NCBI GenBank assembly: GCA_934875375.1
Contig: CAKXHL010000004.1
Span: 65,054 to 129,053 of the forward strand
Direction: 5' to 3'
DNA: 64,000 nucleotides
Source of the DNA: an uncultured bacterium
GTDB taxonomy: Bacteria; Bacillota; Clostridia; Oscillospirales; Ruminococcaceae
The number at the start of each line of letters is the position of its first letter. Position 1 is the stretch's first letter. Position numbers and translations under genes: made by a program. A model generated the notes under the pieces. It was given only the letters and a program-made list of their open reading frames with translations, made no database searches and was not told the DNA's origin. Shown here piece after piece: positions 36,906 to 47,768 of this stretch.

Positions 36906-39900
36906 TTGGAATTTAATGTTTTTGAATCGATCAAAATTGGTTTGGCTTCCCCCGATCAGATCCGCCAGTGGTCGCACGGTGTGGTGGAAAAACCGGAAAC
37001 AATCAATTATCGTACCTTAAAACCGGAGCGGGACGGCCTGTTTTGCGAGCGTATTTTTGGACCGACAAAGGACTGGGAATGCTACTGCGGCAAATACAAG
37101 CGTCTGCGCTACAAAGGCAAAGTTTGTGAGCGCTGCGGCGTAGAAGTGACTCGCGCCAAAGTCCGCCGGGAACGGATGGGCCATATCGAACTTGCTGCAC
37201 CGGTTTCTCATATTTGGTATTTTAAAGGAATCCCCTCCCGGATGGGCCTGATTCTGGATATGTCCCCCCGTCTGTTGGAGAAAGTATTGTATTTTGCATC
37301 TTATGTTGTGATCGATCCAGGCCAGACGCCTTTGGAGCCGAAACAGCTTTTGAACGAAAAAGAATACCGCGAAATGCGGGAAAAATATGAAGACGATTTC
37401 AGAGCCGGGATGGGTGCAGAAGCAATCAAAGAGCTGCTGGCCCAAATCGACCTGGAGAAGCTTTATAATGAATTGATGGAAGAATTGGAAAATGCTTCCG
37501 GTCAAAAACGTATCCGGTTACTCAAGCGGCTGGAAGTAGTAGAAGCGTTCAAAAAATCTGGCAATAATCCTACGTGGATGATTCTGGATGTGGTTCCGGT
37601 TATTCCTCCGGATATCCGCCCCATGGTGCAGCTGGATGGTGGCCGCTTTGCCACCAGTGATTTAAACGATCTGTATCGCCGGGTGATCAACCGCAATAAC
37701 CGTTTAAAACGCTTGCTGGAACTGGGTGCGCCGGATATCATTGTTCGCAACGAAAAACGTATGTTGCAGGAAGCGGTAGACGCGCTGATTGATAACGGCC
37801 GCCGCGGCCGTCCGGTTACCGGACCGAACAACCGGCCGTTGAAATCTCTGTCCGATATGCTGAAAGGTAAGCAGGGCCGATTCCGCCAGAACCTTTTGGG
37901 TAAACGTGTTGACTACTCCGGCCGTTCGGTTATCGTCGTGGGTCCGGAACTGAAAATGTATCAGTGCGGTCTGCCCAAAGAGATGGCGCTGGAACTATTC
38001 AAGCCTTTCGTTATGAAGCGCCTGGTAGATACCGGAGCGGCGACGAATATCAAAAACGCCAGAAAAATGGTGGAACGTGCCCGCACCGAGGTTTGGGATG
38101 CGTTGGATATTGTAATCAAAGACCATCCGGTTTTGTTGAATCGTGCGCCTACGTTGCATAGATTGGGCATTCAAGCGTTTGAGCCAGTTTTGGTAGAAGG
38201 CCGTGCTCTTAAGCTGCATCCGTTGGTATGTACTGCTTACAACGCCGACTTCGACGGCGATCAGATGGCGGTTCACGTGCCGCTGTCTGCAGAAGCACAG
38301 GCGGAAGCCCGCTTTCTGATGTTGGCCGCCAACAACCTGTTGAAACCTTCCGACGGTCGCCCTGTAGCGGTTCCAACGCAGGATATGGTGCTTGGTTCTT
38401 ATTATCTGACATTGGAAAAAGATGGAGAACCCGGCGAGGGAAAAGCTTTTACCAGCGTGGAAGAGGCGATGATGGCCTATAACGAAGGCGTCATTGGTCT
38501 GCACGCGAAAATTAAAGTTCGCAAAACGAAAGTAATCGACGGCGAAACTTACTCGCAACTGATTGAAACGACCATGGGTCGAATCATTTTCAATGATCCG
38601 ATTCCGCAGGATTTGGGTTATGTTGACCGCAGCAAGCCGGAGAATATGTTCAAGCTGGAAGTCGAGTTTTTGGTCGGCAAAAAGCAGTTGGGTCAGATTA
38701 TTGAAAAATGTATCCGGATGCATGGCACCGCTACCACAGCGGAAGTGTTGGACAGAATTAAGGCACAGGGCTTTAAATATTCTACTCGCAGCGCTATCAC
38801 TGTTGCAGTTTGTGACGCAGTCATTCCGCCGCAGAAAAAGGAACTGATGGAAGAAGCCGATCAGAAGATCGAAAAGATTACCAAGCAGTACCGCAGAGGT
38901 TTGATTTCCAATGATGAGCGTTATCAGATGGTCATCAAAACCTGGAACGAAACCACTGACAAAGTAGCGGACGCCCTGAAAAACAACCTGGATAAGTACA
39001 ACCCGATCTTCATGATGGCCGACTCGGGTGCTCGTGGTAGTATGAACCAGATCCGTCAGCTGGCCGGTATGCGCGGACTGATCGCCAACACCTCCGGTAA
39101 AGCGATTGAGATCCCGATTCGCGCGAACTACCGTGAAGGCTTGAACATTTTGGAATACTTTATTTCTTCTCGAGGCGCGAGAAAAGGTTTGGCCGATACC
39201 GCGCTGCGTACTGCCGACTCCGGTTATCTGACCAGACGTCTGGTGGACGTTTCTCAGGAAGTGATTATCCGTCAGCACGATTGCGGTACTCACGAGGGCA
39301 TCGAGGTTTGTGACATTCGCGATGGCAACGAGATGATCGAACCGTTTACCGAGCGCTTGATGGGCCGTTATCCTGTTGAGGATGTATTGCATCCGGAAAC
39401 TGGTGAGCTGTTGGTGTCCAAAGACAAAATGATGAACGAAAGCGACGCCAAAAAGATTGTGAACGCTGGTATCACGAAGCTGAAGATACGTTCCATTCTC
39501 AACTGTGAATCCAAATATGGCGTTTGCGCCAAATGCTATGGCGACAATCTGGCTAACGGCAAACCCGTTGCAGTGGGCGAAGCGGTTGGTATCATTGCGG
39601 CACAGTCCATCGGTGAGCCTGGTACACAGCTGACCATGCGTACGTTCCATACGGGCGGTATTGCGTCGGCTGATGATATCACGCAGGGCCTTCCCCGTGT
39701 TGAGGAGCTATTTGAGGCCAGAAAGCCGAAGCATCAGGCGATTATTAGCAAAACTTCCGGTGATGTCCGGATGGAAGAAATCAAGAAAAACCGTCACATT
39801 GTGGTGTTCAACAAAGACACTTTGGAAGAAGAAAGCTACCTCATTCCTTATGGTTCTCGTCTGAAAGTTTCCGAAGGGGATCATGTGGAGGCAGGCGATA

Positions 39901-40460
39901 TGTTAACCGAAGGTGCGGTGAACCCGCATGATGTGCTGGCGATTAAAGGACCGCTGGCGGTTCAGGACTACCTGATCCAAGAAGTGCAGCGTGTTTACCG
40001 GATGCAGGGTGTTGACATCAATGATAAGCACATTGAGGTCATCGTCCGCCAAATGATGCGAAAATGCCGCGTCGAAGATGCGGGCAGCACCGATCTGATT
40101 ACCGGCTCGTTGATCGATAAATCTGAACTGACCGAAAAGAATCGCGAGATCCGTGCGCGGATCGCCGCCGGAGAAGATGGCCTGCAGGAGGCAACTGCTT
40201 CTACGTTGCTTTTGGGTATTACCAAGGCCTCTCTGGCGACCGATAGTTTCCTGTCTGCGGCGTCTTTCCAGGAAACGACTCGTGTTTTGACAGAAGCTGC
40301 GATCAAGGGGAAAGTGGATCCTCTGCTGGGTCTAAAGGAAAATGTTATTATCGGTAAACTAGTTCCGGCCGGTACCGGTATGAGCTGCTATTCTGGCGTA
40401 GAGTATCAAAATGTAAACGCAAATCCCTATTTTAACGACATTAAAATTGATGTTGAATAG
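36906..40460 (+). CDS. rpoC: DNA-directed RNA polymerase beta' subunit
   Basis: This catalytic subunit of 1184 residues has the active-site metal loop [14 protein letters not shown] intact. The N-terminal zinc-binding cysteines ([20 protein letters not shown]) are present, as are the bridge-helix and trigger-loop regions ([31 protein letters not shown]). The start is a TTG at 36906 with GAAGG just upstream, giving [20 protein letters not shown]; no in-frame ATG or GTG fits. TTG starts on rpoC are uncommon but match the family N-terminus here. A strong terminator ends the rpoBC transcript. Confidence 0.97.
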   Translation: MEFNVFESIKIGLASPDQIRQWSHGVVEKPETINYRTLKPERDGLFCERIFGPTKDWECYCGKYKRLRYKGKVCERCGVEVTRAKVRRERMGHIELAAPVSHIWYFKGIPSRMGLILDMSPRLLEKVLYFASYVVIDPGQTPLEPKQLLNEKEYREMREKYEDDFRAGMGAEAIKELLAQIDLEKLYNELMEELENASGQKRIRLLKRLEVVEAFKKSGNNPTWMILDVVPVIPPDIRPMVQLDGGRFATSDLNDLYRRVINRNNRLKRLLELGAPDIIVRNEKRMLQEAVDALIDNGRRGRPVTGPNNRPLKSLSDMLKGKQGRFRQNLLGKRVDYSGRSVIVVGPELKMYQCGLPKEMALELFKPFVMKRLVDTGAATNIKNARKMVERARTEVWDALDIVIKDHPVLLNRAPTLHRLGIQAFEPVLVEGRALKLHPLVCTAYNADFDGDQMAVHVPLSAEAQAEARFLMLAANNLLKPSDGRPVAVPTQDMVLGSYYLTLEKDGEPGEGKAFTSVEEAMMAYNEGVIGLHAKIKVRKTKVIDGETYSQLIETTMGRIIFNDPIPQDLGYVDRSKPENMFKLEVEFLVGKKQLGQIIEKCIRMHGTATTAEVLDRIKAQGFKYSTRSAITVAVCDAVIPPQKKELMEEADQKIEKITKQYRRGLISNDERYQMVIKTWNETTDKVADALKNNLDKYNPIFMMADSGARGSMNQIRQLAGMRGLIANTSGKAIEIPIRANYREGLNILEYFISSRGARKGLADTALRTADSGYLTRRLVDVSQEVIIRQHDCGTHEGIEVCDIRDGNEMIEPFTERLMGRYPVEDVLHPETGELLVSKDKMMNESDAKKIVNAGITKLKIRSILNCESKYGVCAKCYGDNLANGKPVAVGEAVGIIAAQSIGEPGTQLTMRTFHTGGIASADDITQGLPRVEELFEARKPKHQAIISKTSGDVRMEEIKKNRHIVVFNKDTLEEESYLIPYGSRLKVSEGDHVEAGDMLTEGAVNPHDVLAIKGPLAVQDYLIQEVQRVYRMQGVDINDKHIEVIVRQMMRKCRVEDAGSTDLITGSLIDKSELTEKNREIRARIAAGEDGLQEATASTLLLGITKASLATDSFLSAASFQETTRVLTEAAIKGKVDPLLGLKENVIIGKLVPAGTGMSCYSGVEYQNVNANPYFNDIKIDVE

Positions 40461-40474
40461 GATAAGGCTGTTAT

Positions 40475-40507
40475 AAAATACAGGGGGATGTCATCCCCCT
40501 GTATTTT
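40475..40507 (+). terminator. Terminator of rpoBC
   Basis: A 15-bp perfect stem (40475-40489 with 40493-40507) contains CAGGGGGAT and ends in TTTT, 14 bases after the rpoC stop. Confidence 0.92.
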
Positions 40508-40603
40508 GTTTGTTTTCCAGATATATTTTTTCTTTTCCGTATAAAACGTGAGAATTATACAATAATTTTTCCTAGAAAACGGACAGGTTTGATGAATCCG
40601 CTA

Positions 40604-40633
40604 TTGACAAGGTTTGACCTGCAATGCTAAAAT
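40604..40633 (+). promoter_or_regulatory. Promoter of rpsL-rpsG-fusA
   Basis: TTGACA (40604-40609), 18 bases, TAAAAT (40628-40633) with TG one base upstream (extended -10). The leader to rpsL is about 105 bases. Confidence 0.78.
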
Positions 40634-40745
40634 AATTAAGCTGTGTGTAATAGGTGAGGTATGCCTATTCATAACAGAGATTGATATTTTGTGTAAAGGA
40701 GAGTTTTCTCTCTTTACAATAAAAATTTATGTAAGGAGGTGCAAT

Positions 40746-41171
40746 ATGCCTACTTTTAACCAGCTCGTTCGCAAAGGCAGAGAGGTGGTTGAGAAAAAGT
40801 CGACCGCGCCTGCACTGCTGAAAGGATGGAACTCCAAAAAGCGTGTAGCCATTGACCAAAATTCTCCCCAAAAGCGTGGCGTGTGTACTGCAATCAGAAC
40901 CGCGACCCCGAAAAAACCAAACTCTGCATTGAGAAAGATCGCCAGAGTCAAGCTGACCAACGGAATCGAGGCTACCGCCTACATCCCCGGTATCGGCCAC
41001 AACCTGCAGGAGCATAGCGTTGTACTGATTCGTGGTGGACGTGTTAAGGACCTTCCTGGTGTTCGTTACCACATCATCCGTGGTACTTTGGATGCACAGG
41101 GTGTTGCAAAGAGAATGCAGGCCCGCTCCAAATACGGCGCCAAACGTCCGAAGGCTGGTGCTTCGAAGTAA
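40746..41171 (+). CDS. rpsL: 30S ribosomal protein S12
   Basis: S12 (141 residues) sits at the decoding centre of the small subunit. The sequence [13 protein letters not shown], the [11 protein letters not shown] loop and [13 protein letters not shown] are the classical S12 blocks; the lysines linked to streptomycin resistance are unaltered. The track is open upstream to 40614, but AAGGAGG with ATG at 40746 gives the standard N-terminus. It is the first gene of the str operon, followed by rpsG. Confidence 0.98.
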   Translation: MPTFNQLVRKGREVVEKKSTAPALLKGWNSKKRVAIDQNSPQKRGVCTAIRTATPKKPNSALRKIARVKLTNGIEATAYIPGIGHNLQEHSVVLIRGGRVKDLPGVRYHIIRGTLDAQGVAKRMQARSKYGAKRPKAGASK

Positions 41172-41308
41172 GAAATTTCCGATTAGGCTGATTTTTGCTG
41201 CTGATGCAGCGGTTAACATATAGATATGTTGCCGTCGTATTGGCACAACGGGAGTTTCGTCACTTTCGAGTACCGATGAATTCATACTATATGAAGGAGG
41301 GAAGCAAA

Positions 41309-41779
41309 GTGCCAAGAAGAGGTAATATTGCAAAACGTGATGTTTTGCCCGATCCGCTTTACAATTCCAAACTGGTTACCCGTCTGATTAACAGCGTAAT
41401 GTACGATGGTAAAAAAGGCGTTGCCCAGAAAATTGTATATGATGCGTTTGAAATCGTTAAGGAGAAAACCGGCAAGGATCCCCTGGAGGCTTTCGAGGCC
41501 GCTATGGAGAATATTATGCCTGTTTTGGAGGTAAAGGCCCGTCGTGTCGGCGGTGCTACCTATCAGGTTCCGATGGAGGTTCGCCCCGAGAGACGCGAGA
41601 CCTTGGGCCTGCGTTGGGTAACTCTATACGCCAGAAATCGTTCGGAAAGAACGATGAAAGAAAGACTGGCCGGCGAGATTATGGACGCTATCAACGAGCA
41701 GGGCGGCGCGTTCAAAAAACGCGAGGATACCCACAAAATGGCAGAAGCAAACAAGGCTTTTGCACATTACAGATGGTAG
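41309..41779 (+). CDS. rpsG: 30S ribosomal protein S7
   Basis: S7 (156 residues, the family length) initiates assembly of the 16S rRNA 3' domain. The start is a GTG at 41309 placed 7 bases after AAGGAGGG; it yields [20 protein letters not shown], the canonical N-terminus. Upstream in-frame ATGs (41276, 41291) would add non-conserved residues. In E. coli S7 represses its own operon; nothing in this spacer shows whether that holds here. fusA follows after 128 bases. Confidence 0.97.
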   Translation: MPRRGNIAKRDVLPDPLYNSKLVTRLINSVMYDGKKGVAQKIVYDAFEIVKEKTGKDPLEAFEAAMENIMPVLEVKARRVGGATYQVPMEVRPERRETLGLRWVTLYARNRSERTMKERLAGEIMDAINEQGGAFKKREDTHKMAEANKAFAHYRW

Positions 41780-41907
41780 TTTGTTATCCAATATGGGTAA
41801 TGTACGGGTTTTTAGCCCGCTGAAAACAAAGGAAAACTGGTATTGTGCGAACTTTTTTCAAAAGTCTGCACGAACCTATTTGAGTGATTATCTTGAAGGA
41901 GGACACT

Positions 41908-43992
41908 ATGCCAAGAGACGTTTCGCTTGAGCAAACTCGTAATATCGGCATAATGGCCCACATTGATGCTGGTAAAACTACCACAACCGAACGTATTTTG
42001 TATTACACCGGCGTAAACCATAAAATCGGTGAAACACATGACGGTTCGGCAACAATGGACTGGATGGCGCAGGAGCAGGAGAGAGGTATTACCATTACCT
42101 CTGCTGCGACTACCGCTTACTGGAACGGCCATAGAATCAATATTATCGATACCCCCGGACACGTGGACTTTACTGTTGAGGTAGAGCGTTCTTTGCGTGT
42201 TTTGGACGGTTCGGTTACCGTGTTCTGCGCAAAAGGCGGCGTAGAGCCTCAGTCTGAAACTGTATGGCGTCAGGCTGACAAATATCACGTGCCGAGAATG
42301 GCCTTTGTCAACAAAATGGACATTATGGGCGCGGACTTTTACAACGTTCTGCAGATGATGCACGATCGGTTGAAATGTAACGCGGTTCCGATTCAACTGC
42401 CTATCGGGTCGGAAACATTCTTCAAGGGCATTATCGACCTCCTGGAGATGAAAGCTTACATTTATAATGACAGCAAAGCACTGGTCAACTACACGGTGGA
42501 AGAAATCCCTGAGGATATGAAGGAGAAAGCGGAAGAGTATCGTGCCGCTATGATCGAGCATATCGCAGAGACTGATGATGAGTTGATGGAAAAATATCTC
42601 GAGGGTGAAGAATTCACCTTGGAAGAGATGAAAGCAGCCATCCGCAAATCCACCATCAATAATACGATGGTACCGGTTGTGTGCGGTACAGCTTATAAGA
42701 ACAAAGGTGTTCAGAAACTGCTGGATGCAATTGTAGATTATATGCCCGCTCCGACTGATATCGAGCATATCAAGGGCGTCAACCCCGAGACTGAGGAGGA
42801 AGAAGAAAGACCTTCTTCCGACGATGAGCCTTTCGCAGCGCTGGCTTTTAAGATTGCTACTGACCCGTATGTGGGTAAGCTGTGCTTCTTCCGTGTATAT
42901 TCCGGTACGGTAACTGCAGGTTCTACCGTGTATAACTCGGTGAAGGATGACACGGAAAGAATGGGACGTATTCTGCAGATGCATGCAAATCACAGAAAGG
43001 ATCTGGAGGTTTGTTATGCAGGCGATATTGCGGCAGCGGTAGGATTGAAGAATACCACCACCGGCGATACCTTGTGCGACCCGAAAGCGCCGATCATTCT
43101 GGAATCCATGGAATTCCCGGAACCGGTTATCCGTGTTGCCATTGAGCCGAAAACCAAAGCTGGCCAGGAGAAAATGGGAATTGGTCTTGCGAAGTTGGCG
43201 GAAGAAGACCCCACTTTCAAGACTTATACCGATCAGGAAACCGGCCAGACCATCATCGCAGGTATGGGCGAGCTGCATTTGGAAATCATTGTAGACCGTC
43301 TGCTGCGTGAGTTTAAAGTTGAGGCGAATATCGGTAGCCCGCAAGTTGCGTATAAGGAAACGATCCGCAAATCTGTTGAGGTTGACAACAAATACGCTCG
43401 TCAGTCTGGCGGTAAAGGCCAGTACGGTCACGTTAAGATCAAAGTGGAACCCAACGAATCCGGTAAGGGTTATGAGTTCCGCAACCAGATTGTCGGCGGC
43501 GCGATCCCGAAAGAGTATATCCCCGCTGTTGACGCTGGTATCCAGGGCGCAATGCAGGCTGGCGTATTGGCAGGGTATCCTGTTGTTGACTGTATTGTAA
43601 CTTTGTTTGACGGTTCTTATCATGAAGTTGACTCCTCTGAAATGGCATTTAAGATTGCTGGTTCTATGGCTTTCAAAGAAGCGATGAGAAAGGCTGATCC
43701 GGTCATTCTGGAACCCATCATGAAAGTTGCCGTCACGACTCCTGAGGAGTACATGGGCGATGTAATCGGTGACTTGAACTCCCGCCGTGGCCAGATCCAG
43801 GGTATGGAAACCCGCCCGGGCGCACAGCAGATCAATGCGTTTGTTCCGCTGTCTGAGATGTTCGGTTATTCCACCGATCTGCGTTCCAAGACCCAGGGAC
43901 GCGGCCAGTACGTAATGGAACCCAGCCACTATATTGAGGTTCCGAAGTCGATTGCAGAAGGCATCATGAACGCCAGAAGCAAAAAAGATTAA
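41908..43992 (+). CDS. fusA: Elongation factor G
   Basis: This 694-residue translational GTPase catalyses ribosomal translocation and, with RRF, recycling. G motifs are intact: [15 protein letters not shown] (P-loop), DTPGHVDF (G3) and FVNKMD (G4). Domains II-V follow with the usual order, including [17 protein letters not shown] of domain IV. AAGGAGG 7 bases before the ATG at 41908 fixes the start; the frame is open 8 codons upstream. Order rpsL-rpsG-fusA-tuf is the ancestral str arrangement. Confidence 0.98.
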   Translation: MPRDVSLEQTRNIGIMAHIDAGKTTTTERILYYTGVNHKIGETHDGSATMDWMAQEQERGITITSAATTAYWNGHRINIIDTPGHVDFTVEVERSLRVLDGSVTVFCAKGGVEPQSETVWRQADKYHVPRMAFVNKMDIMGADFYNVLQMMHDRLKCNAVPIQLPIGSETFFKGIIDLLEMKAYIYNDSKALVNYTVEEIPEDMKEKAEEYRAAMIEHIAETDDELMEKYLEGEEFTLEEMKAAIRKSTINNTMVPVVCGTAYKNKGVQKLLDAIVDYMPAPTDIEHIKGVNPETEEEEERPSSDDEPFAALAFKIATDPYVGKLCFFRVYSGTVTAGSTVYNSVKDDTERMGRILQMHANHRKDLEVCYAGDIAAAVGLKNTTTGDTLCDPKAPIILESMEFPEPVIRVAIEPKTKAGQEKMGIGLAKLAEEDPTFKTYTDQETGQTIIAGMGELHLEIIVDRLLREFKVEANIGSPQVAYKETIRKSVEVDNKYARQSGGKGQYGHVKIKVEPNESGKGYEFRNQIVGGAIPKEYIPAVDAGIQGAMQAGVLAGYPVVDCIVTLFDGSYHEVDSSEMAFKIAGSMAFKEAMRKADPVILEPIMKVAVTTPEEYMGDVIGDLNSRRGQIQGMETRPGAQQINAFVPLSEMFGYSTDLRSKTQGRGQYVMEPSHYIEVPKSIAEGIMNARSKKD

Positions 43993-44019
43993 TTTTTCCG
44001 CATAATTGCCGGAAAAGTC

Positions 44020-44048
44020 TTGAATTTTTCGGCCTTTATTGGTAAAAT
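44020..44048 (+). promoter_or_regulatory. tuf promoter
   Basis: TTGAAT (44020-44025), 17 bases, TAAAAT (44043-44048), with TG one base upstream (extended -10). It would give tuf extra transcription within the operon, in line with the high demand for EF-Tu. Confidence 0.7.
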
Positions 44049-44103
44049 AACCCCATAGGCATGTACGAAAACTATCTTCTAATATAAGGGAGGAAATTCA
44101 CTA

Positions 44104-45303
44104 ATGGCAAAGGCGAAATTTGAAAGAACCAAACCCCATGTTAACATTGGTACCATCGGCCACGTTGACCATGGTAAAACCACTCTGACTGCTGCTATCA
44201 CCAAGACTCTGGCGATGAAAGGCCAGGCCCAGTACGAAGCTTATGATATGATCGATAAGGCTCCCGAAGAGAGAGAGCGTGGTATCACCATCAACACCGC
44301 TCACGTTGAGTACGAGACGGATCATCGTCATTACGCTCACGTTGACTGCCCCGGACATGCTGACTATGTTAAAAACATGATTACCGGTGCTGCGCAGATG
44401 GATGGTGCTATTCTGGTTGTTTCTGCGGCTGACGGCCCCATGCCTCAGACCCGTGAGCACATCCTGCTGTCCCGTCAGGTAGGCGTTCCCTACATTGTCG
44501 TATTCATGAATAAAGCGGATCAGGTTGACGACCCCGAGTTGCTCGAACTGGTTGAGATGGAAATTCGTGACCTGCTGAATTCTTATGAGTTCCCGGGCGA
44601 CGATACTCCTATCATTGTTGGTTCTGCTCTGGCTGCACTGGAAGCTCCCGACGATCTGAGCAATCCTGCTTACGAGCCGATCCTGAAGCTGATGGATGCT
44701 GTTGACGAGTACATTCCTACTCCTGAGCGGAAAGCGGATCTGCCTTTCCTGATGCCTGTTGAGGACGTCTTCACCATCACTGGTCGTGGTACCGTTGCTA
44801 CCGGCCGTGTAGAGAGAGGTCAGTTGAAGACCGGTGAGGAAATTGAGATCATCGGTTTGACCGAGGAGAGAAAGAAAACCGTTGTTACTGGTATCGAGAT
44901 GTTCAGAAAGATTCTGGATTACGCAGAAGCTGGCGACAACATCGGCGCTCTGCTGCGTGGTATTCAGAGAACCGAGATCGAGCGTGGTCAGGTTTTGTGC
45001 AAACCCGGTTCTATCAATCCCCACACGAAATTCCATGCACAGGTTTATATCCTGAAAAAAGAGGAGGGTGGTCGTCATACTCCATTCTTCAACAACTACA
45101 GACCGCAGTTCTATTTCAGAACAACCGACGTTACCGGTGTTATCACTCTGCCCGAGGGTGTTGAGATGTGTATGCCTGGTGATAACGTTGAGATGGATGT
45201 TGAACTGATCACTCCTATCGCAATTGAAGAGGGCCTGCGTTTCGCTATCCGTGAGGGCGGCAGAACTGTAGGTTCTGGCGTTGTTACCAAAATCAACGGC
45301 TAA
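44104..45303 (+). CDS. tuf: Elongation factor Tu
   Basis: EF-Tu (399 residues) delivers aminoacyl-tRNA to the ribosome. The G1 motif [11 protein letters not shown]3 [12 protein letters not shown] and G4 NKAD are all present, and domains II and III have the family length. GGGAGG precedes the ATG. Base composition shows the strong codon bias of a highly expressed gene. It ends with a near-palindromic terminator. Only one tuf copy is in this window; others may exist. Confidence 0.98.
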   Translation: MAKAKFERTKPHVNIGTIGHVDHGKTTLTAAITKTLAMKGQAQYEAYDMIDKAPEERERGITINTAHVEYETDHRHYAHVDCPGHADYVKNMITGAAQMDGAILVVSAADGPMPQTREHILLSRQVGVPYIVVFMNKADQVDDPELLELVEMEIRDLLNSYEFPGDDTPIIVGSALAALEAPDDLSNPAYEPILKLMDAVDEYIPTPERKADLPFLMPVEDVFTITGRGTVATGRVERGQLKTGEEIEIIGLTEERKKTVVTGIEMFRKILDYAEAGDNIGALLRGIQRTEIERGQVLCKPGSINPHTKFHAQVYILKKEEGGRHTPFFNNYRPQFYFRTTDVTGVITLPEGVEMCMPGDNVEMDVELITPIAIEEGLRFAIREGGRTVGSGVVTKING

Positions 45304-45315
45304 TTTTAATGCAAT

Positions 45316-45345
45316 AAAAAACTCCAGCATATGCTGGAGTTTTTT
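45316..45345. terminator. Terminator of tuf (bidirectional shape)
   Basis: AAAAAACTCCAGCAT is followed directly by its complement (45331-45345), a 15-bp palindrome ending in TTTTTT. It faces the end of the decayed regulator gene on the other strand. Confidence 0.9.
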
Positions 45346-45364
45346 ATATGTGGATAATAAGATT

Positions 45365-46139
45365 TTAAGAAGGCTTTACTTTTTTGGCAGTAAACATGGA
45401 TTGCCTAACTTGCAAATTCGGAGCAATTTTTTCCATATTATTCCAAATTTTCAGAAAAGCGAGGGTCCTGCTGGTACATTTGCCCCAGTCCGGCGAGCAT
45501 TTCCGTGAAACAATCATAGTAGTGCTCCGTAATATGCCTTTGCCAGGCAGCAACGAGTTTTTGTGCTTCATCGCAGTCCGGACGTTCTTTTTTTTCGAGC
45601 TAATGCTGCGAAATGAGAAAAAATGACCTCCATTTCTGATTTGATATTTTCCCAATCGCTGTCCGTATATTTTTTTCGCTGTCCGTATATTTTTTTGTTT
45701 TTTCCTCGCTTTGGGCATAAGCTGAGGTATTTCCCCATCGTGTTCGTACCTCATCGACATATTTTTTTCGAGTTTTGTTGATATCTGTTTGGTCAAAAGC
45801 GGTAAACGGCATGCTGCATTTTCCTTTTATCATTTGATCTACATAGTGAATCAGTGCATTCAGTTGCTTCCGTTGTAAAATCAGAAGCTGACGATGTTGC
45901 TGCAGGACTATATTGGGATCAAAGGTGGGACTATTCAAAATTTGTATAATTTCTTTTAACAGAATCCGGAGTTCTTTGAGAAAAAGAATTAGTTGGAGCT
46001 GCCGCATCTGATCGGCTCCATACAACCGATAGCCACTGTTGGTGACCTGTGCCGGATGCAGTAGACCAATTTGGTCGTAATAATGTAGCGTGCGCACGCT
46101 GACGCTGGTCAAATCACTGACTTCCTTTACGGTTTTCAT
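45365..46139 (-). pseudogene. MerR-family regulator with TipAS effector domain, inactivated
   Basis: The start (ATG 46139; AAGGGGGG site) gives an intact MerR DNA-binding domain (MKTVKEVSDLTSVSVRTLHY, then GYRLYGADQMRQLQLIL). The TipAS drug-sensing domain follows (RKKYVDEVRTRWGNTSAYAQ), but the frame breaks. A 20-bp unit is perfectly duplicated at 45657-45696; removing one copy restores KYTDSDWENIKSEMEVIFSH. An A8 run (plus-strand T8, 45588-45595) then needs one base fewer to reach RPDCDEAQKLVAAWQRHITE, followed by HYYDCFTEMLAGLGQMYQQD. Two in-frame stops remain (TAA at 45440-45438, TAG at 45407-45405) before YGKNCSEF and AIHVYCQK. Frame as it stands ends at 45600. The right boundary is approximate. 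Intact homologues activate multidrug exporters. Confidence 0.85.
45657..45696. repeat. Perfect 20-bp tandem duplication
   Basis: CGCTGTCCGTATATTTTTTT occurs twice without spacing (45657-45676 and 45677-45696). Because 20 is not a multiple of 3, it shifts the frame of the regulator gene on the minus strand. It looks like a replication-slippage event. Confidence 0.95.
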
Positions 46140-46164
46140 AAAATATGCCCCCCTTGACAAGACG

Positions 46165-46195
46165 ATCATACGCTATTACGCAGCGTGAGTGTCAA
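46165..46195 (-). promoter_or_regulatory. MerR-type promoter with 19-bp spacer
   Basis: On the minus strand TTGACA (46195-46190) and TATGAT (46170-46165) are separated by 19 bases, the long spacer typical of promoters activated by MerR proteins through DNA untwisting. The spacer contains ACGCT-N7-AGCGT (last base in the -10) and the shorter ACG-CTG-CGT dyad. It lies just before the regulator start, so the ancestral gene was probably autoregulated. Confidence 0.68.
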
Positions 46196-46210
46196 GATAT
46201 TTTGTAAGAA

Positions 46211-46253
46211 AAAGAAAAAGAGAAAAAACGCTGTGTTTTTTCTCTTTTTCTTT
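46211..46253. terminator. Terminator of the pyruvate-kinase-like gene
   Basis: A 19-bp perfect inverted repeat (46211-46229 with 46235-46253) is almost all A/G on one arm and T/C on the other. It lies 15 bases after the minus-strand stop at 46269 and blocks read-through into the regulator. Confidence 0.78.
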
Positions 46254-46268
46254 GGGTAGAAAGGAAAT

Positions 46269-46817
46269 TTAAGGGAGTATGGGTTTGCATAAAATTTGAT
46301 CGATCTTAGTATCCAGAATGTGATTGGCATGAGCAGCGCGCATAATAACGGCTGTGTCTGCTCCACGACCTGTACCGCCAATGGAGAGGATGGGCACATT
46401 CGGTGGGATAAAACCTCCATCTGCCGCCATGGCAGCAATTTCTACGCAGACTTTCATGCCCTGACCAAAAAAGCGTAGAGTATGAGCGATGATTTCTACT
46501 GGGGCAACGCCGCCGAATTTGCCGGTAATCCCCCGCTCTGCCCCGCTGAGGGCGTGAGAAGAGGCGTATACCTGGAATCCTTTTTCCCGCAATTGCTGGA
46601 TGGTTTCATCGGTCAACTCATTTTTTCCCGGCTCTTTGAATCCATATGCATGTGGGATACAAACGACGTTTACACCATCCAACGCAGGGAAACATTGAGC
46701 GGTATAGCCAGTAGTAGTTGCCAGAACGACATGGCGAATATCATAGTTTTTGATTGCCTGTGTGGCAATCTCGATTGTTTTTGCGGTATTTTCTTTTCCG
46801 GGCGACTCAAAATACAT
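46269..46817 (-). CDS. Stand-alone pyruvate kinase C-terminal (alpha/beta) domain protein
   Basis: This 182-residue protein consists only of the domain found at the C-terminus of pyruvate kinase, the part that in full enzymes holds effector sites; the catalytic barrel is absent. The N-terminus MYFESPGKENTAKTIEIATQ and the GKFGGVAPVEIIAHTLRFFGQG stretch are typical of the stand-alone family in Clostridia and archaea. The end has GTGRGADTAVIMRAAHANHI. Its role is unknown; binding of a phosphorylated ligand is a reasonable guess. The frame reaches 46835, but AAAGGAG upstream of the ATG at 46817 marks the start. Confidence 0.85.
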   Translation of the reverse strand: MYFESPGKENTAKTIEIATQAIKNYDIRHVVLATTTGYTAQCFPALDGVNVVCIPHAYGFKEPGKNELTDETIQQLREKGFQVYASSHALSGAERGITGKFGGVAPVEIIAHTLRFFGQGMKVCVEIAAMAADGGFIPPNVPILSIGGTGRGADTAVIMRAAHANHILDTKIDQILCKPILP

Positions 46818-47212
46818 GACAGATGCTCCTTTCAAATTTTTTTAGACGATGGAGATAGGCGGGATCAATGCGTTCTAAACAAAGCGCAAAATAAAAAAGA
46901 CAGCAGGTTTCAACAGAGCAGACTTTATTTGTTTTCATTATAATGGAACATAACGAAAAAGAAAAGAGGAATCCAAGAAAAAATGGAGGATCAGTACCAA
47001 CAGGAAAAGAGCAAGCTTGGGGAAAATAAAAAAGGCTTGTTGTAAATCGGCGTTTGTTATGATAAACTAACTTTGTATCCATAAGCATACAGCATCGCAA
47101 TCCCCAAAAAGCTTTCGCTTTTTATCTGTCTAATGAAAAGAACGTCAGGTAAAATGCTGCGTTGCTTTTAAAGAGTAGTCGTTTTCAGAGAAAAAGAATC
47201 GAGGAATGAGCT
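46818..47212. other. Divergent intergenic region with a lepB leader
   Basis: No coding sequence is supported. It contains TGTTATGAT (47055-47063, extended -10, plus strand) and, about 45 bases after the expected transcript start, a short hairpin AAAAAGC-TTTC-GCTTTTT (47106-47123) of terminator shape, still 90 bases before lepB. It may attenuate lepB or end a short RNA. Confidence 0.45.
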
Positions 47213-47755
47213 TTGCAGAGTGTGAAAAAAAGAAAGCGTGTGCAAAGCGCGTTTGAATGGATGGATGCGCTGGTCTCTGCGGTGATTATCGTAGTGCTGT
47301 TATTTACCTTTTTGTTTCGCACCATTGGCGTGGAGGGTACTTCGATGGTGCCAACTTTGGCCAATGGAGATCGGCTGATTGTATCGCATCTCTTTTACCG
47401 GCCAACACCAGGTGATGTGGTTGTGATTGTTCAGCCAGAAAGCGATACTCCTGCGATTATCAAAAGGATCATTGCGGTAGAAGGCCAAACAGTGGACATT
47501 AATTTCAGCTTTGGAACGGTTACTGTGGATGGGCAGGTACTGGAGGAAGATTATATCAACGAACCGACCTATATGAAGAGAGACGTGGATTTTCCGGTTA
47601 CAGTGCCGCAAGGATGTGTTTTTGTCATGGGAGATAACAGAAATCGTTCCTTAGACAGCCGGGACAGCAGTATTGGAATGGTAGATCAGCGGTATATTTT
47701 GGGAAAAGCCGTTTTCCGGCTTTTCCCGTTTCAGAAAATCGGATTGATAGAATAA
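47213..47755 (+). CDS. lepB: Signal peptidase I
   Basis: This 180-residue type I signal peptidase cleaves signal peptides from secreted proteins. An N-terminal membrane anchor (residues about 18-37) is followed by box B GTSMVPTL with the nucleophile S44 and box D with the general base K84 ([11 protein letters not shown]), then box [15 protein letters not shown]. The single anchor and length match Gram-positive SipS-type enzymes. The start is a TTG at 47213 with GAGG upstream; no ATG before the anchor is available. It heads a co-directional run to ylqF-rnhB-yraN. Confidence 0.94.
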   Translation: MQSVKKRKRVQSAFEWMDALVSAVIIVVLLFTFLFRTIGVEGTSMVPTLANGDRLIVSHLFYRPTPGDVVVIVQPESDTPAIIKRIIAVEGQTVDINFSFGTVTVDGQVLEEDYINEPTYMKRDVDFPVTVPQGCVFVMGDNRNRSLDSRDSSIGMVDQRYILGKAVFRLFPFQKIGLIE

Positions 47756-47768
47756 AGGAGAAGATAAC

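Noticed and set aside
37995..39650. 551-codon antisense frame opposite rpoC
   Set aside because: It lies wholly inside a certain gene and has low-complexity, non-protein-like composition; a shadow frame.
41812..43929. A 705-codon open frame on the minus strand opposite fusA, with similar long frames opposite rpoB, rpoC and tuf
   Set aside because: These arise from codon bias in highly expressed plus-strand genes. The antisense products have no family features, and ribosome sites are absent.
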